A stretch of DNA of 64,000 nucleotides from Sulfitobacter sp. THAF37 (GCF_009363555.1 NZ_CP045372.1:1623501-1687500); one strand, 5' to 3'; shown: positions 52,377 to 61,617, counted from the stretch's first letter. Made by a program: numbers and translations. Notes: generated by a model from the sequence alone, not told the origin.

Positions 52377-52936
52377 CAGGACACCCTCGTGCTGCGCGGC
52401 AGGGCGGCGACATGCCTGCCGGCTGTGAAGAAAAAGTCGTTGCCCAGCGGGAACAGGGCGGCATTCTCCCGGAACCGGTCCAGCTCCGGCAGGGACAACT
52501 GCGCGGTGTCACGGATGCCAGGCCCCCGCAGGGTAGGTCCCTCGGATGTCAGTTCCGGCATTTCGACAATCAGCGTGGTGGAACGGTCCGGGTACTCGGG
52601 CGTGCCGACGGAGAACGCCTGACCCGAGAGTGCGCCCCAGTCGCCCAAGGCAAAGGCCGCATGCGCCTGATCGGTGAAGGGGGCGCCGGTATGGAAGGTG
52701 ATCCAGTCGCGGATCGGGGGGGTATCGTGCCCCGGCGCAAGATAGACCGGCGTGTCCGGATCGCACAAGGTAAGCACCAGTGTTCCGGCGGCGATGGAGA
52801 GGGGGGCAGGCGGCGTGGCGCCGCCGATCCGGGCGATCCGGCCGGGCCGGGCCATGACCTGCATGATCTCGCGGAAGGCAATCGCAGAGTCGGTTGGTGC
52901 GTCGGCGAAACCGCCTGTCAGAGCCTGTGACTGCAT
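52376..52936 (-). CDS. phnH: C-P lyase core subunit PhnH
   Basis: The 186 aa protein fits the PhnH family: QALTGGFADAPTDSAIAFREIMQVMARPGRIARI at the N terminus and LPELDRFRENAALFPLGNDFFFTAGRHVAALPRSTRV at the C terminus. It is a PLP-transferase-like fold without PLP and forms the structural part of the core complex. It is joined to phnG and phnI by TGATG overlaps on both sides. Confidence 0.94.
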   Translation of the reverse strand: MQSQALTGGFADAPTDSAIAFREIMQVMARPGRIARIGGATPPAPLSIAAGTLVLTLCDPDTPVYLAPGHDTPPIRDWITFHTGAPFTDQAHAAFALGDWGALSGQAFSVGTPEYPDRSTTLIVEMPELTSEGPTLRGPGIRDTAQLSLPELDRFRENAALFPLGNDFFFTAGRHVAALPRSTRVS

Positions 52937-53391
52937 CAGTCCTCTCCTCTTGCCATGGTAAAGAAATCGACCTTCGTCGCGGCGGCCTTGGCGGCGCGGG
53001 TTGCCCTGCGCTGCCGGGCTTTCTCGGACAGGGGCCCAAGCACCTTTTCGCGGATACCAGCCGCGGCGGCGGTCTGCATCGCGGCGTCCAGCAGCGCGGC
53101 CCGCAACGCTTTGGTCCGGTCGCGGCCCTGGACGTAGGCATGGCCGTCCTCCCCGGTCGACAGGCGGACGGAGCAGCGGGTCACGGTGATTTCGCCCAGA
53201 TTGAAGGCGGCGCCGACAGCCCCTGCGCGCCCGCGCACCATGACGCTGCCAATCTCGGGGGCGCGCAGCACCTGGTGATCAAACGCGGGGTCGAGGTCCT
53301 GCCACACCCCGTCCAGATCGGCGGCATCGCATGTCGCCAAGAGGCTAATCCAGCCTTGCCGATCTGCGGTCTTGTCCTGGGTCTGGGTCAT
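52936..53391 (-). CDS. phnG: C-P lyase core subunit PhnG
   Basis: The 151 aa protein is the first gene of the core operon, recognised by RQGWISLLATCDAADLDGVW, GSVMVRGRAGAVGAAFNLGEITVTRCSVRL and DRTKALRAALLDAAMQ. Its promoter lies in the 107-bp divergent gap with phnF, which contains a 9-bp inverted repeat and a Pho-box-like sequence. Confidence 0.93.
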   Translation of the reverse strand: MTQTQDKTADRQGWISLLATCDAADLDGVWQDLDPAFDHQVLRAPEIGSVMVRGRAGAVGAAFNLGEITVTRCSVRLSTGEDGHAYVQGRDRTKALRAALLDAAMQTAAAAGIREKVLGPLSEKARQRRATRAAKAAATKVDFFTMARGED

Positions 53392-53406
53392 CTAGACACC
53401 TTGTGG

Positions 53407-53438
53407 ATTTGTCTACGGTACTATACAACTAGACAAAT
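53407..53438. promoter_or_regulatory. PhnF operator candidate, perfect 9-bp inverted repeat
   Basis: ATTTGTCTA and TAGACAAAT flank a 14-nt spacer, starting 16 nt upstream of phnG and within the shared phnF/phnG promoter region. Its location and symmetry fit the site of a HutC-subfamily GntR repressor. Confidence 0.7.
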
Positions 53439-53476
53439 ATTGGCGGAATCGCCGCCCTGAGGCAACCCCCGAAACC

Positions 53477-53494
53477 ATGAAACTTTGGTGACAG
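53477..53494 (-). promoter_or_regulatory. Pho-box-like sequence upstream of phnG
   Basis: On the minus strand it reads CTGTCACCAAAGTTTCAT, matching 13 of 18 positions of the usual Pho-box CTGTCATAAATCTGTCAT. It lies about 86 nt upstream of phnG and ends 4 nt before the phnF ATG. Confidence 0.55.
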
Positions 53495-53498
53495 ACAT

Positions 53499-54209
53499 AT
53501 GGCACGCACCCCGATCTGGCGGTCAATCGCCACGACATTGGCGGCAGAGATCGCTGAACGGCACTATGCACCCGGTGACAAACTGCCGACGGAATCGGCG
53601 CTGGCCACGCGCTTTGGTGTCAACCGGCATACGGTCAGGCATGCGCTGGCGGCGCTGGCGGAACAGGGGGTGGTCCATGCCCGGCGCGGGGCCGGGGTTT
53701 TCGTCACCCAGGTGCCCACGGATTATCCCATTGGCAAGCGGGTGCGCTTTCACCAGAACCTCAGCTCGGCGGGTCGCGTGCCGACCAAGCGGATCCTCGC
53801 AATGCAGACCCGCGCCGCGACCCGGACGGAAGGGAACCTGCTGGCGCTGGATGAGGGGGCGGAGGTGCATGTCGTCGAAGAGCTTTCGCTGGCCGATGAC
53901 CTGCCGGTGGCGATTTTCACCAGCGTATTTCCGGCGGCGCGCCTGCCCGATCTGCCGGATCACCTCGGCGCTGTCGGCTCTGTCACCGAGGCGCTGCGCC
54001 GCTCGGGCGTGGCCGATTACACCCGCGCGTCCACCCGGCTGAAGGCGAAGCTGGCCAGCGCCACCCAGGCACTGCACCTGCAGATCCGTGAGGGTGCTCC
54101 GGTGTTGTTCTCTTCATCGGTCAACGTAGACCCGGATGGTATCCCTGTGGAATTTGGCAGTACCTGGTTTGCCGGTGACAGGATCACCCTGACGCTGGAG
54201 GGGGAATAG
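53499..54209 (+). CDS. phnF: GntR-family (HutC subfamily) phosphonate regulator
   Basis: The 236 aa protein has an N-terminal GntR winged helix (WRSIATTLAAEIAERHYAPGDKLPTESALATRFGVNRHTVRHALAALAEQGVVHARRGAGVFVT) and a C-terminal UTRA domain (about residues 85-230). It is the usual local repressor of phn operons. It is divergent from phnG, with a dyad between them that could be its site; the phnF start itself overlaps the region of the Pho-box candidate. Confidence 0.93.
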   Translation: MARTPIWRSIATTLAAEIAERHYAPGDKLPTESALATRFGVNRHTVRHALAALAEQGVVHARRGAGVFVTQVPTDYPIGKRVRFHQNLSSAGRVPTKRILAMQTRAATRTEGNLLALDEGAEVHVVEELSLADDLPVAIFTSVFPAARLPDLPDHLGAVGSVTEALRRSGVADYTRASTRLKAKLASATQALHLQIREGAPVLFSSSVNVDPDGIPVEFGSTWFAGDRITLTLEGE

Positions 54210-54298
54210 GGGCGGCGCGGGGCGACGATCTTGCCTCGGTCGACCGGATCTGCGGCCTTCCCGGCTGCTGCGGCAATGGGCGTGGGCGTTCGAGATCC

Positions 54299-54916
54299 CT
54301 AGCTCTCGTACTTTTCCAGAAATGCTTCGGCGGGCAGCGTGCGGAAATCTTCCAAGGTGTCGCGCAGGCGGGCATGCGGCCAGTCCCACCAGGCGAGCGC
54401 CATCATGCGGTCGGCGATGCTGTCGGGAAACCGCGCCCGCAGGGGCACGGCGGGGATGCCCGCGACGATCATGTAGGGGGGCACGTCGCGGGTGACGATG
54501 GCGCCGCCCGCCACTACGGCGCCGTGGCCGATGGTGACGTCGGGCCGGACCTGCGCGCCGTGACCCAGCCAGGTGTCATGGCCGATCCGCGCGCGGCGGC
54601 TGCGGCGGTGGGCAAACCAGGCATGGTCCGGCTCTGCATCGTCGAAGTAATCGGCGGAGCGGTAGTGGAAATGGTGCAGGCTGGCCTTGTCCATCGGGTG
54701 ATCGGTCGCGCCGATGCGCACAAAGGAGGCGATGTTGGAGAACTTGCCGACCCGCGCATTGGCGATGTCGGCGTAACGGTCGCAGTAGGAATAATCCCCG
54801 ACATGGCTGTGCGCCACGCGCGAGGCGCGGCCGATCTCCACGTAGGCGCCGAAGGTGCTGTCGGTGATCTCGCAATCGGGGTGCAGGTAGGGAACGTGCG
54901 GTTTCAGACGTGCCAT
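54299..54916 (-). CDS. Phosphonate-operon hexapeptide acetyltransferase-like protein
   Basis: The 205 aa protein consists of left-handed parallel beta-helix repeats (hexapeptide [LIV]-G-x4): CEITDSTFGAYVEIGRASRVAHSHVGDYSYC, RARIGHDTWLGHGAQVRPDVTIGHGAVVAGGAIVTRDVPPYMIVAGIPA. The latter is the classic acetyltransferase/xenobiotic-acetyltransferase end. Such proteins (phn_thr-fam) recur in phn clusters, where an aminophosphonate may be acetylated, as PhnO does by an unrelated fold. The ATG shares one base with the phnE stop (TGATG). Confidence 0.87.
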   Translation of the reverse strand: MARLKPHVPYLHPDCEITDSTFGAYVEIGRASRVAHSHVGDYSYCDRYADIANARVGKFSNIASFVRIGATDHPMDKASLHHFHYRSADYFDDAEPDHAWFAHRRSRRARIGHDTWLGHGAQVRPDVTIGHGAVVAGGAIVTRDVPPYMIVAGIPAVPLRARFPDSIADRMMALAWWDWPHARLRDTLEDFRTLPAEAFLEKYES

Positions 54917-56199
54917 CAGGACGCATCCCCGGCGATCAGACGCCGCCGCAGCCAGCCCGACAGGCTGTCCATGATCATCACCATCAGGATGATCAGCACG
55001 ATGTAATAGGTCACTTCTTCCCAGTCTTTCTGGGTGATGATCGCCTGCGTCAGCAACAACCCGATGCCGCCGCCGGTGATCGCGCCGATGATGGTGGCAG
55101 AGCGGGTGTTGGATTCAAGGTAGTAGAGCACCTGGCTTAGCAGAACCGGGGTGATCTGGGGGATCACGCCAAAACGGTAGCGTTGCAGCGGGGCCGCCCC
55201 GGTAGAGGCGATGCCTTCGATCTGCTTGTCGTCCACGTTCTCCAACGCCTCGGAGAAAATCTTGCCGAAGGTGCCGGTGTCGGTGAGCATGATCGCCAGC
55301 GACCCGGTCAGCGGGCCGGGTCCGAAGGCTCGGCTGAGCACGATGGTCCAGATCAGCCCGTCCACCCCGCGCAGAAAGTCAAAGATGCGCCGGGCGGTGA
55401 ACCGCGCCGCCCCGAGCGGAGAGAAGTTGCGCGCCGCGAGAAACCCCATCGGCAGTGCGATGATCGCGGCCCCGAAGGTGCCGAGGAACGCCATCAGCAC
55501 GGTTTCCACCAGCGCCCACGCCACGTCGGCATGCCGCCACATCTTGTTGTTCCAGAAATCCGACCACATCGCGCCGTAGTCGCCTGTGGCAATCAGCTCT
55601 GTCAGGCCCAATCCGTGGAACGGGCTGTCGAGGGTGAAAAAGAACAACTCCCAACCGGTGAAGTAACGGAACACTTCGGTCCGGTTGCGGGTGATGGTCA
55701 CGCGGCCCGCGTCGGTGGTGATCGCCACGCGGTTCTTGGACGCGTTGATCCACTCTGGCACGTCGCCCGCTGGCAGCTCTGCGTTGACGCCGGTTCGGCC
55801 CGGTCGCGCCGTTACCCTACCGTAGCCGGGGATGTCGTAGCGGACGGTTTCGCCCAAGGTGACAACATGTCCGCCGCCGAGATCGACGGTGGAGGCAGGG
55901 CCGAGGCGCACCCAATCGGGGCTTTCGCCCTGCGGATAGGTGCCCTTGCGCTCGCCCTCGATGGCGATGCTGACCTCGCCGTTGCGGTTGTCCTGCGTGA
56001 CGTGGGTCTTGTAGCTGTAGACGTCGCGCAGCAGCGTGTTCATGTTGTCCACGCTGACCCGGTCGCGCAGGCCCGGCACGTCGAAGGCGAAGAAGACATA
56101 GATCAGATAGGCCGCGATCAGCGCGGGGGCGGCGCAGGCAACCAGACGCTTGCGGGCGATCAGGCTGTCGGCTTGCAGGGTGAGGCTGGCGGTCGTCAC
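54916..56199 (-). CDS. phnE: Phosphonate ABC transporter permease PhnE (second, long copy)
   Basis: The 427 aa permease is longer than its partner because of an N-terminal helix followed by a periplasmic insertion of about 150 residues (near 45-190). The C-terminal half has the PhnE permease domain with the EAA-like GAAPLQRYRFGVIPQITPVLLSQVLYYLESNTRSATIIG near residue 330. It overlaps the shorter PhnE by ATGA. Two PhnE subunits forming a heterodimer is common in this group. Confidence 0.93.
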   Translation of the reverse strand: MTTASLTLQADSLIARKRLVACAAPALIAAYLIYVFFAFDVPGLRDRVSVDNMNTLLRDVYSYKTHVTQDNRNGEVSIAIEGERKGTYPQGESPDWVRLGPASTVDLGGGHVVTLGETVRYDIPGYGRVTARPGRTGVNAELPAGDVPEWINASKNRVAITTDAGRVTITRNRTEVFRYFTGWELFFFTLDSPFHGLGLTELIATGDYGAMWSDFWNNKMWRHADVAWALVETVLMAFLGTFGAAIIALPMGFLAARNFSPLGAARFTARRIFDFLRGVDGLIWTIVLSRAFGPGPLTGSLAIMLTDTGTFGKIFSEALENVDDKQIEGIASTGAAPLQRYRFGVIPQITPVLLSQVLYYLESNTRSATIIGAITGGGIGLLLTQAIITQKDWEEVTYYIVLIILMVMIMDSLSGWLRRRLIAGDAS

Positions 56200-57068
56200 A
56201 GGAGGGCTCCCTTGTCCTTGTAGGCCTTGCCGTGGGTCAGGCGGTTGCGGGCATAGCTGGAGAGTTGATCGACGATCACGATGGCGCCGAAGAGCAGCAG
56301 GAAGATCGCCGCCGCCTCGTCGAATTTGCCCTGGCCCCAGGACATGGTGTTTCGCAGGTCATAGCCGATGCCGCCCGCACCGACGAAGCCGAGGATGGCG
56401 GAGGCGCGGATGTTGATCTCGAACCGCAGCAGCGCATAGCTGAGGTAATTGGGCGCGACCTGCGGCACCACACCCAGCATCATGCGCTGCATCCAGGACG
56501 CCCCGACAGAGGCCAGCCCTTCCACCGGTTTGAGAGAGGCGTTTTCATTCACTTCGGAGAACAGCTTGCCCAGGGCCCCGATGGTATGCAGGCAGATGGC
56601 GATCATGGCGGGCACCGGGCCGCCGCCCAGCAGAAAGATCAGGATCAGGGCGATGACGATCTCAGGCACCGCGCGCAGGATGTCGAGCACCCGGCGGACG
56701 GGCGCGACGATCCAGGCTTGCGGGGCAAGGCCGCGGGTGGCCAGCAGGGCCGCGAAAAGCCCCAGCAGTGCCCCCAGCAGTGTGGCCGCGGCGGCGATAT
56801 TGATGGTCTCGATCAGTGACGGCAGGTATTTCACGAGATAGCCGGGCATCAGGTGCGCACGGGACAATGCCTCGCCGATCACGTCGCGCGGAAAGTCCAG
56901 GATATTGCGCCAGCCGTCCCAGAAACCGCCCGCGTTGCGCGCGTCTGCCATGGCAAAACCCGCCACCAGCAAGGCGATAAAGAGGATCAGCAGCAGCATG
57001 TTCATCATGCGTTTCTGCCGCATCGCGGCGAGATACCCCTCGCGGATTTCCTGCGTGGTGTCGGTCAT
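56196..57068 (-). CDS. phnE: Phosphonate ABC transporter permease PhnE (first copy)
   Basis: The 290 aa inner-membrane protein has a helix at residues 23-42 and the permease motif GASWMQRMMLGVVPQVAPNYLSYALLRFEINIRASAILGFVGAGGIGY. The ATG at 57068 is where family similarity starts. It lies 75 nt downstream of phnD; that gap holds a strong terminator-like hairpin, implying less PhnE than PhnD. Confidence 0.93.
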   Translation of the reverse strand: MTDTTQEIREGYLAAMRQKRMMNMLLLILFIALLVAGFAMADARNAGGFWDGWRNILDFPRDVIGEALSRAHLMPGYLVKYLPSLIETINIAAAATLLGALLGLFAALLATRGLAPQAWIVAPVRRVLDILRAVPEIVIALILIFLLGGGPVPAMIAICLHTIGALGKLFSEVNENASLKPVEGLASVGASWMQRMMLGVVPQVAPNYLSYALLRFEINIRASAILGFVGAGGIGYDLRNTMSWGQGKFDEAAAIFLLLFGAIVIVDQLSSYARNRLTHGKAYKDKGALL

Positions 57069-57083
57069 ACTCTGCGCCTTTCG

Positions 57084-57121
57084 AAAAAAATTGCAGGTCC
57101 CGATGTGACACCGGGACCTGC
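57084..57121 (-). terminator. Intercistronic terminator/attenuator between phnD and phnE
   Basis: On the minus strand a 10-bp stem (GCAGGTCCCG / CGGGACCTGC, 9-nt loop) is followed after AA by seven T residues, a good intrinsic terminator shape 22 nt after the phnD stop. It lies inside the operon, so it probably lets only part of the transcripts continue into phnE. Confidence 0.85.
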
Positions 57122-57143
57122 ATCTCAACTTAAATGTCTTTGA

Positions 57144-58055
57144 TCAATTCGATTTCGCCTTGCGGGCCTCGACGATCGACACATAGGCGTCATGTGTGAT
57201 CGGGTCGAAGCCCAGGCTTTCGCCCGCGGCCACGCCATAGGCGCAGTCGGGGTCGGTTTCATACAGGTTGTCGACCAGCGCGGTCATCTTGGCCTTGACC
57301 TCTTCGGGCAGGTCCTTGCGCAGGACGACGGGGCCTTCCGGGATCGGCTTCGACCGCCAGATTTCCACCAGATCGTTCATGTCGACCAGGCCCGCGTCCA
57401 CGGCCTTGCGCAGCGCGCCCGAGTTGTAGCCGTCTTCCCAGTTGCCCTGGCCGTCGGCCCAGGTCACGCCGCCGTCGATGTCGCCGTTGGCGACTGCCAC
57501 GATGGTCTGCTCGTGACCGCCGGTGAACTTGACCTCACCGAAATAGTCGCCCGACTCCATCGTGATCTCATCGCCTTCCTGCGGGATCTCGATGGAGGGG
57601 ATCAGGTAGCCGGAGGTGGAGTTGGGATCGCCGAAGCCGAAGACCTTGCCCTGCATGTCTTCCAGCGAGGCGATGCCGCTGTCCTTGCGGGCAAAACCGA
57701 TGGAATGGTAGCCGTAGGAGCCGTCGAGGTTGATCTTGACCAGCACCGGCTCGACCGCTTCGGGGTCCTGGATATAGACCGCGGCGTAGCCCGAAGCGCC
57801 CATCCAGGCCATGTCCAGCGTCCCGCCCAGCAGGCCCTGGATCACGCCGTTGTAGTCGGCGGGGGCGAAAAGCTTGGTTTCGACGCCCAGTTCCTCGGTC
57901 GTGTAGTCGGCCAGGCACTGGTAGCTGTTCAGCCGGTCCTGGGCGTTCTCGCCGCCGAGGATGCCGATGCGGAATTCGTCGATCCCGTTGGTCTGGGCGA
58001 GGGCGCCCGTGCTGAGGGCCGTGGTGGCGAGCGCCGCTGCGAAAAGCTTGTTCAT
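57144..58055 (-). CDS. phnD: Phosphonate ABC transporter substrate-binding protein
   Basis: The 303 aa protein has a signal peptide (MNKLFAAALATTALSTGALAQ) and the PhnD pattern: RIGILGGENAQDRL, YNGVIQGLLGGTLDMAWMGASGYA, and GFGDPNSTSGYLIPSIE, where the Ser/Thr residues bind the phosphonate. It delivers phosphonates to PhnEE/PhnC. It follows phnC after 57 nt and is followed by the attenuator. Confidence 0.95.
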   Translation of the reverse strand: MNKLFAAALATTALSTGALAQTNGIDEFRIGILGGENAQDRLNSYQCLADYTTEELGVETKLFAPADYNGVIQGLLGGTLDMAWMGASGYAAVYIQDPEAVEPVLVKINLDGSYGYHSIGFARKDSGIASLEDMQGKVFGFGDPNSTSGYLIPSIEIPQEGDEITMESGDYFGEVKFTGGHEQTIVAVANGDIDGGVTWADGQGNWEDGYNSGALRKAVDAGLVDMNDLVEIWRSKPIPEGPVVLRKDLPEEVKAKMTALVDNLYETDPDCAYGVAAGESLGFDPITHDAYVSIVEARKAKSN

Positions 58056-58112
58056 GTGTTGTCTCCGGTTGGTTGGATGTTCCGCCCGGTCCTGCCGGTG
58101 CGGCTTGGGCAT

Positions 58113-58907
58113 TCAGGCAAGCGCATGGTCGAGGGTCTCGATCGAGGTCGACGTGGCGGCTTCTGAAAAGGAGGCGTCGGCGCCGTAGATTTCGCGCGCC
58201 ATCGCGGTGGTCAGTTGTTCGGGCAGGCCGTCGAACACGATCTTGCCATCCCGCATCCCCACCACGCGGTCGCAGTAGCGGCGCGCGGTATCCAGGGTGT
58301 GCAGGTTGGCGATGATCGTGCGCCCGTCTTCTTCGTGGATGCGGCGCAGGCTTTGCATGACGACCTGTGCGTTCATCGGGTCGAGCGATGCGATGGGCTC
58401 GTCCGCGAGGATGATCCGGGGGTCCTGCATCAGCGCACGGGCAATCGCCACGCGCTGTTGCTGCCCGCCCGACAGCGCCTCGGCCCGCTTGGTGGCATGT
58501 TCCGCAATGCCGAGGCGGTCGAGAATGTCGATTGCACGGTGCACATCGCTGGTGGGGTAGATGCTGAACATGCTGGCGAGTGTCGAGCGGCGGTTGAGCG
58601 TGCCGTGCAGCACGTTCGACACCACGTCCATACGCGGCACCAGGTTGAACTGCTGGAAGATCATGGCGCAGCGGGACTGCCAGTCGCGCCGGGCCTTGCC
58701 GGTGAGCGCGGTGATGTCGCGGCCTTCGAAGTTGATTTCGCCGGATGTCGCGTCAGTTAGGCGGTTCAGCATCCGCAGCAACGTGGATTTGCCCGCACCG
58801 GACCGGCCAATGATGCCGATCATGGCCGGACGGTCGATATCGAGGTTCGCGGACTTCACCGCGACATTCGGACCATAGGCTTTGGTCAGGTCGGTCAGTT
58901 TCAGCAT
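58113..58907 (-). CDS. phnC: Phosphonate ABC transporter ATPase
   Basis: The 264 aa ATPase has Walker [10 protein letters not shown] near residue 35, Q-loop FQQFNLVP, signature [15 protein letters not shown] and Walker [13 protein letters not shown]. It is the first gene of the transport operon, and a Pho-box-like sequence lies about 62 nt upstream. Bases just before the ATG (GGTGCC…GGCACC) can pair and may partly cover the start region. Confidence 0.95.
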   Translation of the reverse strand: MLKLTDLTKAYGPNVAVKSANLDIDRPAMIGIIGRSGAGKSTLLRMLNRLTDATSGEINFEGRDITALTGKARRDWQSRCAMIFQQFNLVPRMDVVSNVLHGTLNRRSTLASMFSIYPTSDVHRAIDILDRLGIAEHATKRAEALSGGQQQRVAIARALMQDPRIILADEPIASLDPMNAQVVMQSLRRIHEEDGRTIIANLHTLDTARRYCDRVVGMRDGKIVFDGLPEQLTTAMAREIYGADASFSEAATSTSIETLDHALA

Positions 58908-58968
58908 GGTGCCCCCAATGTTTGAGGCACCATCTGTCAGCGGGGGCTTGCACATCTGTGTCGGTTTG

Positions 58969-58986
58969 GTGAAACTTTTGTAACGA
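58969..58986 (-). promoter_or_regulatory. Pho-box-like sequence upstream of phnC
   Basis: On the minus strand it reads CGTTACAAAAGTTTCACC, aligning with TGTCACAAAACTGTCAC at 13 of 17 positions. It shares the core CA…AAAGTTTCA with the box upstream of phnG. Confidence 0.55.
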
Positions 58987-59056
58987 CCCGGAAAGCACGG
59001 ATTTTGCGGCAGCGCCTGCGCGGTTTCACAAGGCCGGGTGCTGGACTCTTGGCGCT

Positions 59057-59068
59057 GTTAGCGCTAAC
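59057..59068. promoter_or_regulatory. LacI-type operator upstream of edd
   Basis: GTTAGCGCTAAC is a perfect 12-bp palindrome with the TTAGCGCTAA core used by LacI/GntR-type sugar regulators, 64 nt before the edd ATG. It is likely bound by a gluconate or KDPG-responsive repressor encoded elsewhere. Confidence 0.7.
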
Positions 59069-59131
59069 GATGTTGCGAGCCATCAGGTGGCCCGATCCGG
59101 GTTGCCACGATCCGAATCGATGGAGGACCCC

Positions 59132-60931
59132 ATGCTGAACCAGACCGTCGCCCGCGTCACCGACCGCATTGTCGCCCGCAGCGCCAAAGGGCGCGAGGCC
59201 TATCTCGACCGGATGGCGAAGGCTGCGCAGGACGGGCCGGCGCGTGCGCATCTGTCGTGCAGCGGTCAGGCCCACGCCTATGCCGCCGCAGGGCCGGATC
59301 AGGATGCGCTCGCCACGCAATCCGCAGGCAATATCGGTATCGTCACCGCCTACAACGACATGCTGTCGGCGCATCAGCCGTTCGAACGGTTTCCCGATCT
59401 GATCCGTGCCGCCGCCCGGGCGGCCGGGGGTACGGCGCAGGTCGCGGGCGGGGTGCCCGCCATGTGCGACGGGGTGACACAGGGCACACCGGGGATGGAA
59501 CTGAGCCTGTTCTCGCGCGATGTGATCGCGCTGGCCGCGGGTGTGGCGCTCAGCCACAATACATTCGACAGCACCGTCTATCTCGGCGTCTGCGACAAGA
59601 TCGTGCCGGGGCTGGTGATCGCGGCGCAGGTGTTTGGCCATCTGCCGGCGGTCTTTTTGCCCGCGGGGCCGATGACCTCGGGCATTTCCAACGATGAAAA
59701 GGCCACCGTGCGCCAGAAATTCGCCGCCGGGGAGGTGGACCGCGCGGCGCTGATGCAGGCGGAAATGGCGGCCTATCACGGGCCGGGCACCTGCACCTTC
59801 TACGGCACCGCGAACACCAACCAGATGCTGATGGAGTTCATGGGGCTGCACCTGCCGGGGTCCAGCTTCGTCAATCCCAACACGCCGCTGCGCGATGCGC
59901 TGACGGATGCGGGGGCGCGGCGGGCCCTGTCGATCAGCCATCTGGGCAACGAATATATCCCGACCAGTCAGGTGCTGGACGAGAAAGCCTTTGTAAACGG
60001 CATTGTGGGGCTGCATGCCACCGGCGGCTCCACCAATCTGCTGATCCATCTGGTCGCGATGGCGCGGGCCGGGGGGATCATTCTGGACTGGCAGGACTTT
60101 TCGGACCTTGCCGATGTGACCCCGCTGCTGGCGCGGGTCTATCCCAACGGTCTGGCCGACGTGAACCACTTTCACGCGGCGGGCGGCCTGGGCTTCATGA
60201 TGGGGCAACTTCTGTCGGCGGGTCTGCTGCACGAGGACGTGACCACGATCATGGGCCAGGGACTGAGCCTTTATACCCGTGAGCCGCGGCTGAAGGACGG
60301 CGAGCTTGTTTGGGAGGACGGCGCGGGCGAAAGCCAGAACGACCGCATCCTGCGTCCGGTCAGCGATCCTTTCCAGCCGACCGGGGGGCTGCAGCGGATG
60401 GACGGGTCGCTGGGGGCCGCCGTGTGCAAGGTCTCTGCGGTGAAGCCGGAACACCACGTGATCGAAGCCCCGGTGCGGGTGTTCCATGACCAGGATTCGG
60501 TCAAGGCGGCCTACCAGGCCGGGGAGTTCGAGGAGGACGTGATCGTCGTGGTCCGCTTCCAGGGACCCAAGGCCAACGGGATGCCGGAACTGCACAGCCT
60601 GACACCGGTGCTGGCGAACCTGCAGGCGCGCGGCCTGAAGGTGGCGCTGGTGACGGACGGGCGCATGTCCGGTGCGTCCGGCAAAGTCCTGAGCGCGATC
60701 CACGTTTGCCCCGAGGCGGTCGACGGCGGTGCCATCGCCAAGCTTCAAGACGGCGATATCCTGCGCGTCGACGCCGCGGAAGGCCGGATCGACATCGTGA
60801 CCGAGGGGGTGCTGGAACGTGATTGCGTGACCGCGGACCTTGCCGCCAACGGCTATGGGCAGGGCCGCGAGCTGTTCAATCACTTCAGGACGCTGGTCGG
60901 CGCGGCCGATACCGGCGCCAGCAGCATCTAG
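59132..60931 (+). CDS. edd: 6-phosphogluconate dehydratase
   Basis: The 599 aa IlvD/Edd-family protein has [52 protein letters not shown] (with an Fe-S cluster cysteine) and a C-terminal [16 protein letters not shown]. It dehydrates 6-phosphogluconate to KDPG in the Entner-Doudoroff pathway. The ATG at 59132 is chosen over two upstream ATGs for GGAGG five nt before it. It is 15 nt from eda, so they form an operon controlled by the palindrome. Confidence 0.96.
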   Translation: MLNQTVARVTDRIVARSAKGREAYLDRMAKAAQDGPARAHLSCSGQAHAYAAAGPDQDALATQSAGNIGIVTAYNDMLSAHQPFERFPDLIRAAARAAGGTAQVAGGVPAMCDGVTQGTPGMELSLFSRDVIALAAGVALSHNTFDSTVYLGVCDKIVPGLVIAAQVFGHLPAVFLPAGPMTSGISNDEKATVRQKFAAGEVDRAALMQAEMAAYHGPGTCTFYGTANTNQMLMEFMGLHLPGSSFVNPNTPLRDALTDAGARRALSISHLGNEYIPTSQVLDEKAFVNGIVGLHATGGSTNLLIHLVAMARAGGIILDWQDFSDLADVTPLLARVYPNGLADVNHFHAAGGLGFMMGQLLSAGLLHEDVTTIMGQGLSLYTREPRLKDGELVWEDGAGESQNDRILRPVSDPFQPTGGLQRMDGSLGAAVCKVSAVKPEHHVIEAPVRVFHDQDSVKAAYQAGEFEEDVIVVVRFQGPKANGMPELHSLTPVLANLQARGLKVALVTDGRMSGASGKVLSAIHVCPEAVDGGAIAKLQDGDILRVDAAEGRIDIVTEGVLERDCVTADLAANGYGQGRELFNHFRTLVGAADTGASSI

Positions 60932-60946
60932 GATCGGAGAGACGCC

Positions 60947-61585
60947 ATGACCCCAGCCGAAAGCAGCCGCGCGGCCCGTGACCTGTGCCGGATGGCCCCC
61001 ATCATTCCCGTTCTCGTGGTGGAGGATGTGGCCCACGCCCGCCCCTTGGCCGAGGCGCTGGTGGAGGGGGGGCTGCCCGTGCTGGAAGTGACCCTGCGGA
61101 CCGAGGCCGCGCTGGCGGCCATTGCCGAGATGGCCAAGGTCGACGGCGGCGTCGTGGGCGCGGGCACTTTGATCACCGCGCAGGATGTGGCCGATGCGGT
61201 CCGGGCCGGTGCCCGCTTTGGCGTCTCGCCCGGCGCGACCGACGCGTTGCTGGCGGCGACGGAGGCGGCTGACCTGCCGATGCTGCCGGGCGCGGCGACC
61301 GCGAGCGAGGCCATGCACCTGCTGGCCCGTGGCTATGACATGCTGAAGTTCTTTCCCGCCGAGGCGGCGGGCGGAGCCGCGCTGCTGAAATCCCTCGGTG
61401 GTCCGCTGCCGCAGATTTCCTTCTGCCCTACCGGCGGTGTGAGCCCGTCGAACGCGGCGCACTACCTGCGCCTGCCGAATGTCGTCTGTGCCGGGGGCAG
61501 TTGGGTCGCGCCTGCCGATCTGGTCCGCGCCGGAGACTGGCGCGCGATCACCGAGCTTACCCGCGAGGCGGCGGCCCTGGCCTGA
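60947..61585 (+). CDS. eda: KDPG aldolase (2-dehydro-3-deoxy-phosphogluconate aldolase)
   Basis: The 212 aa TIM-barrel enzyme splits KDPG to pyruvate and glyceraldehyde-3-P. Diagnostic are IIPVLVVEDVAHARPLAEALVEGGLPVLEVTLRTEAAL (Glu), VGAGTLITAQDV, FGVSPGATD, and the Schiff-base lysine in YDMLKFFPAEAAGG (near residue 133), then FCPTGGVSP. Length fits bacterial Eda. Confidence 0.96.
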   Translation: MTPAESSRAARDLCRMAPIIPVLVVEDVAHARPLAEALVEGGLPVLEVTLRTEAALAAIAEMAKVDGGVVGAGTLITAQDVADAVRAGARFGVSPGATDALLAATEAADLPMLPGAATASEAMHLLARGYDMLKFFPAEAAGGAALLKSLGGPLPQISFCPTGGVSPSNAAHYLRLPNVVCAGGSWVAPADLVRAGDWRAITELTREAAALA

Positions 61586-61617
61586 AACCCGCGGGGTCGC
61601 GTTATGCGCAGGTCGCG

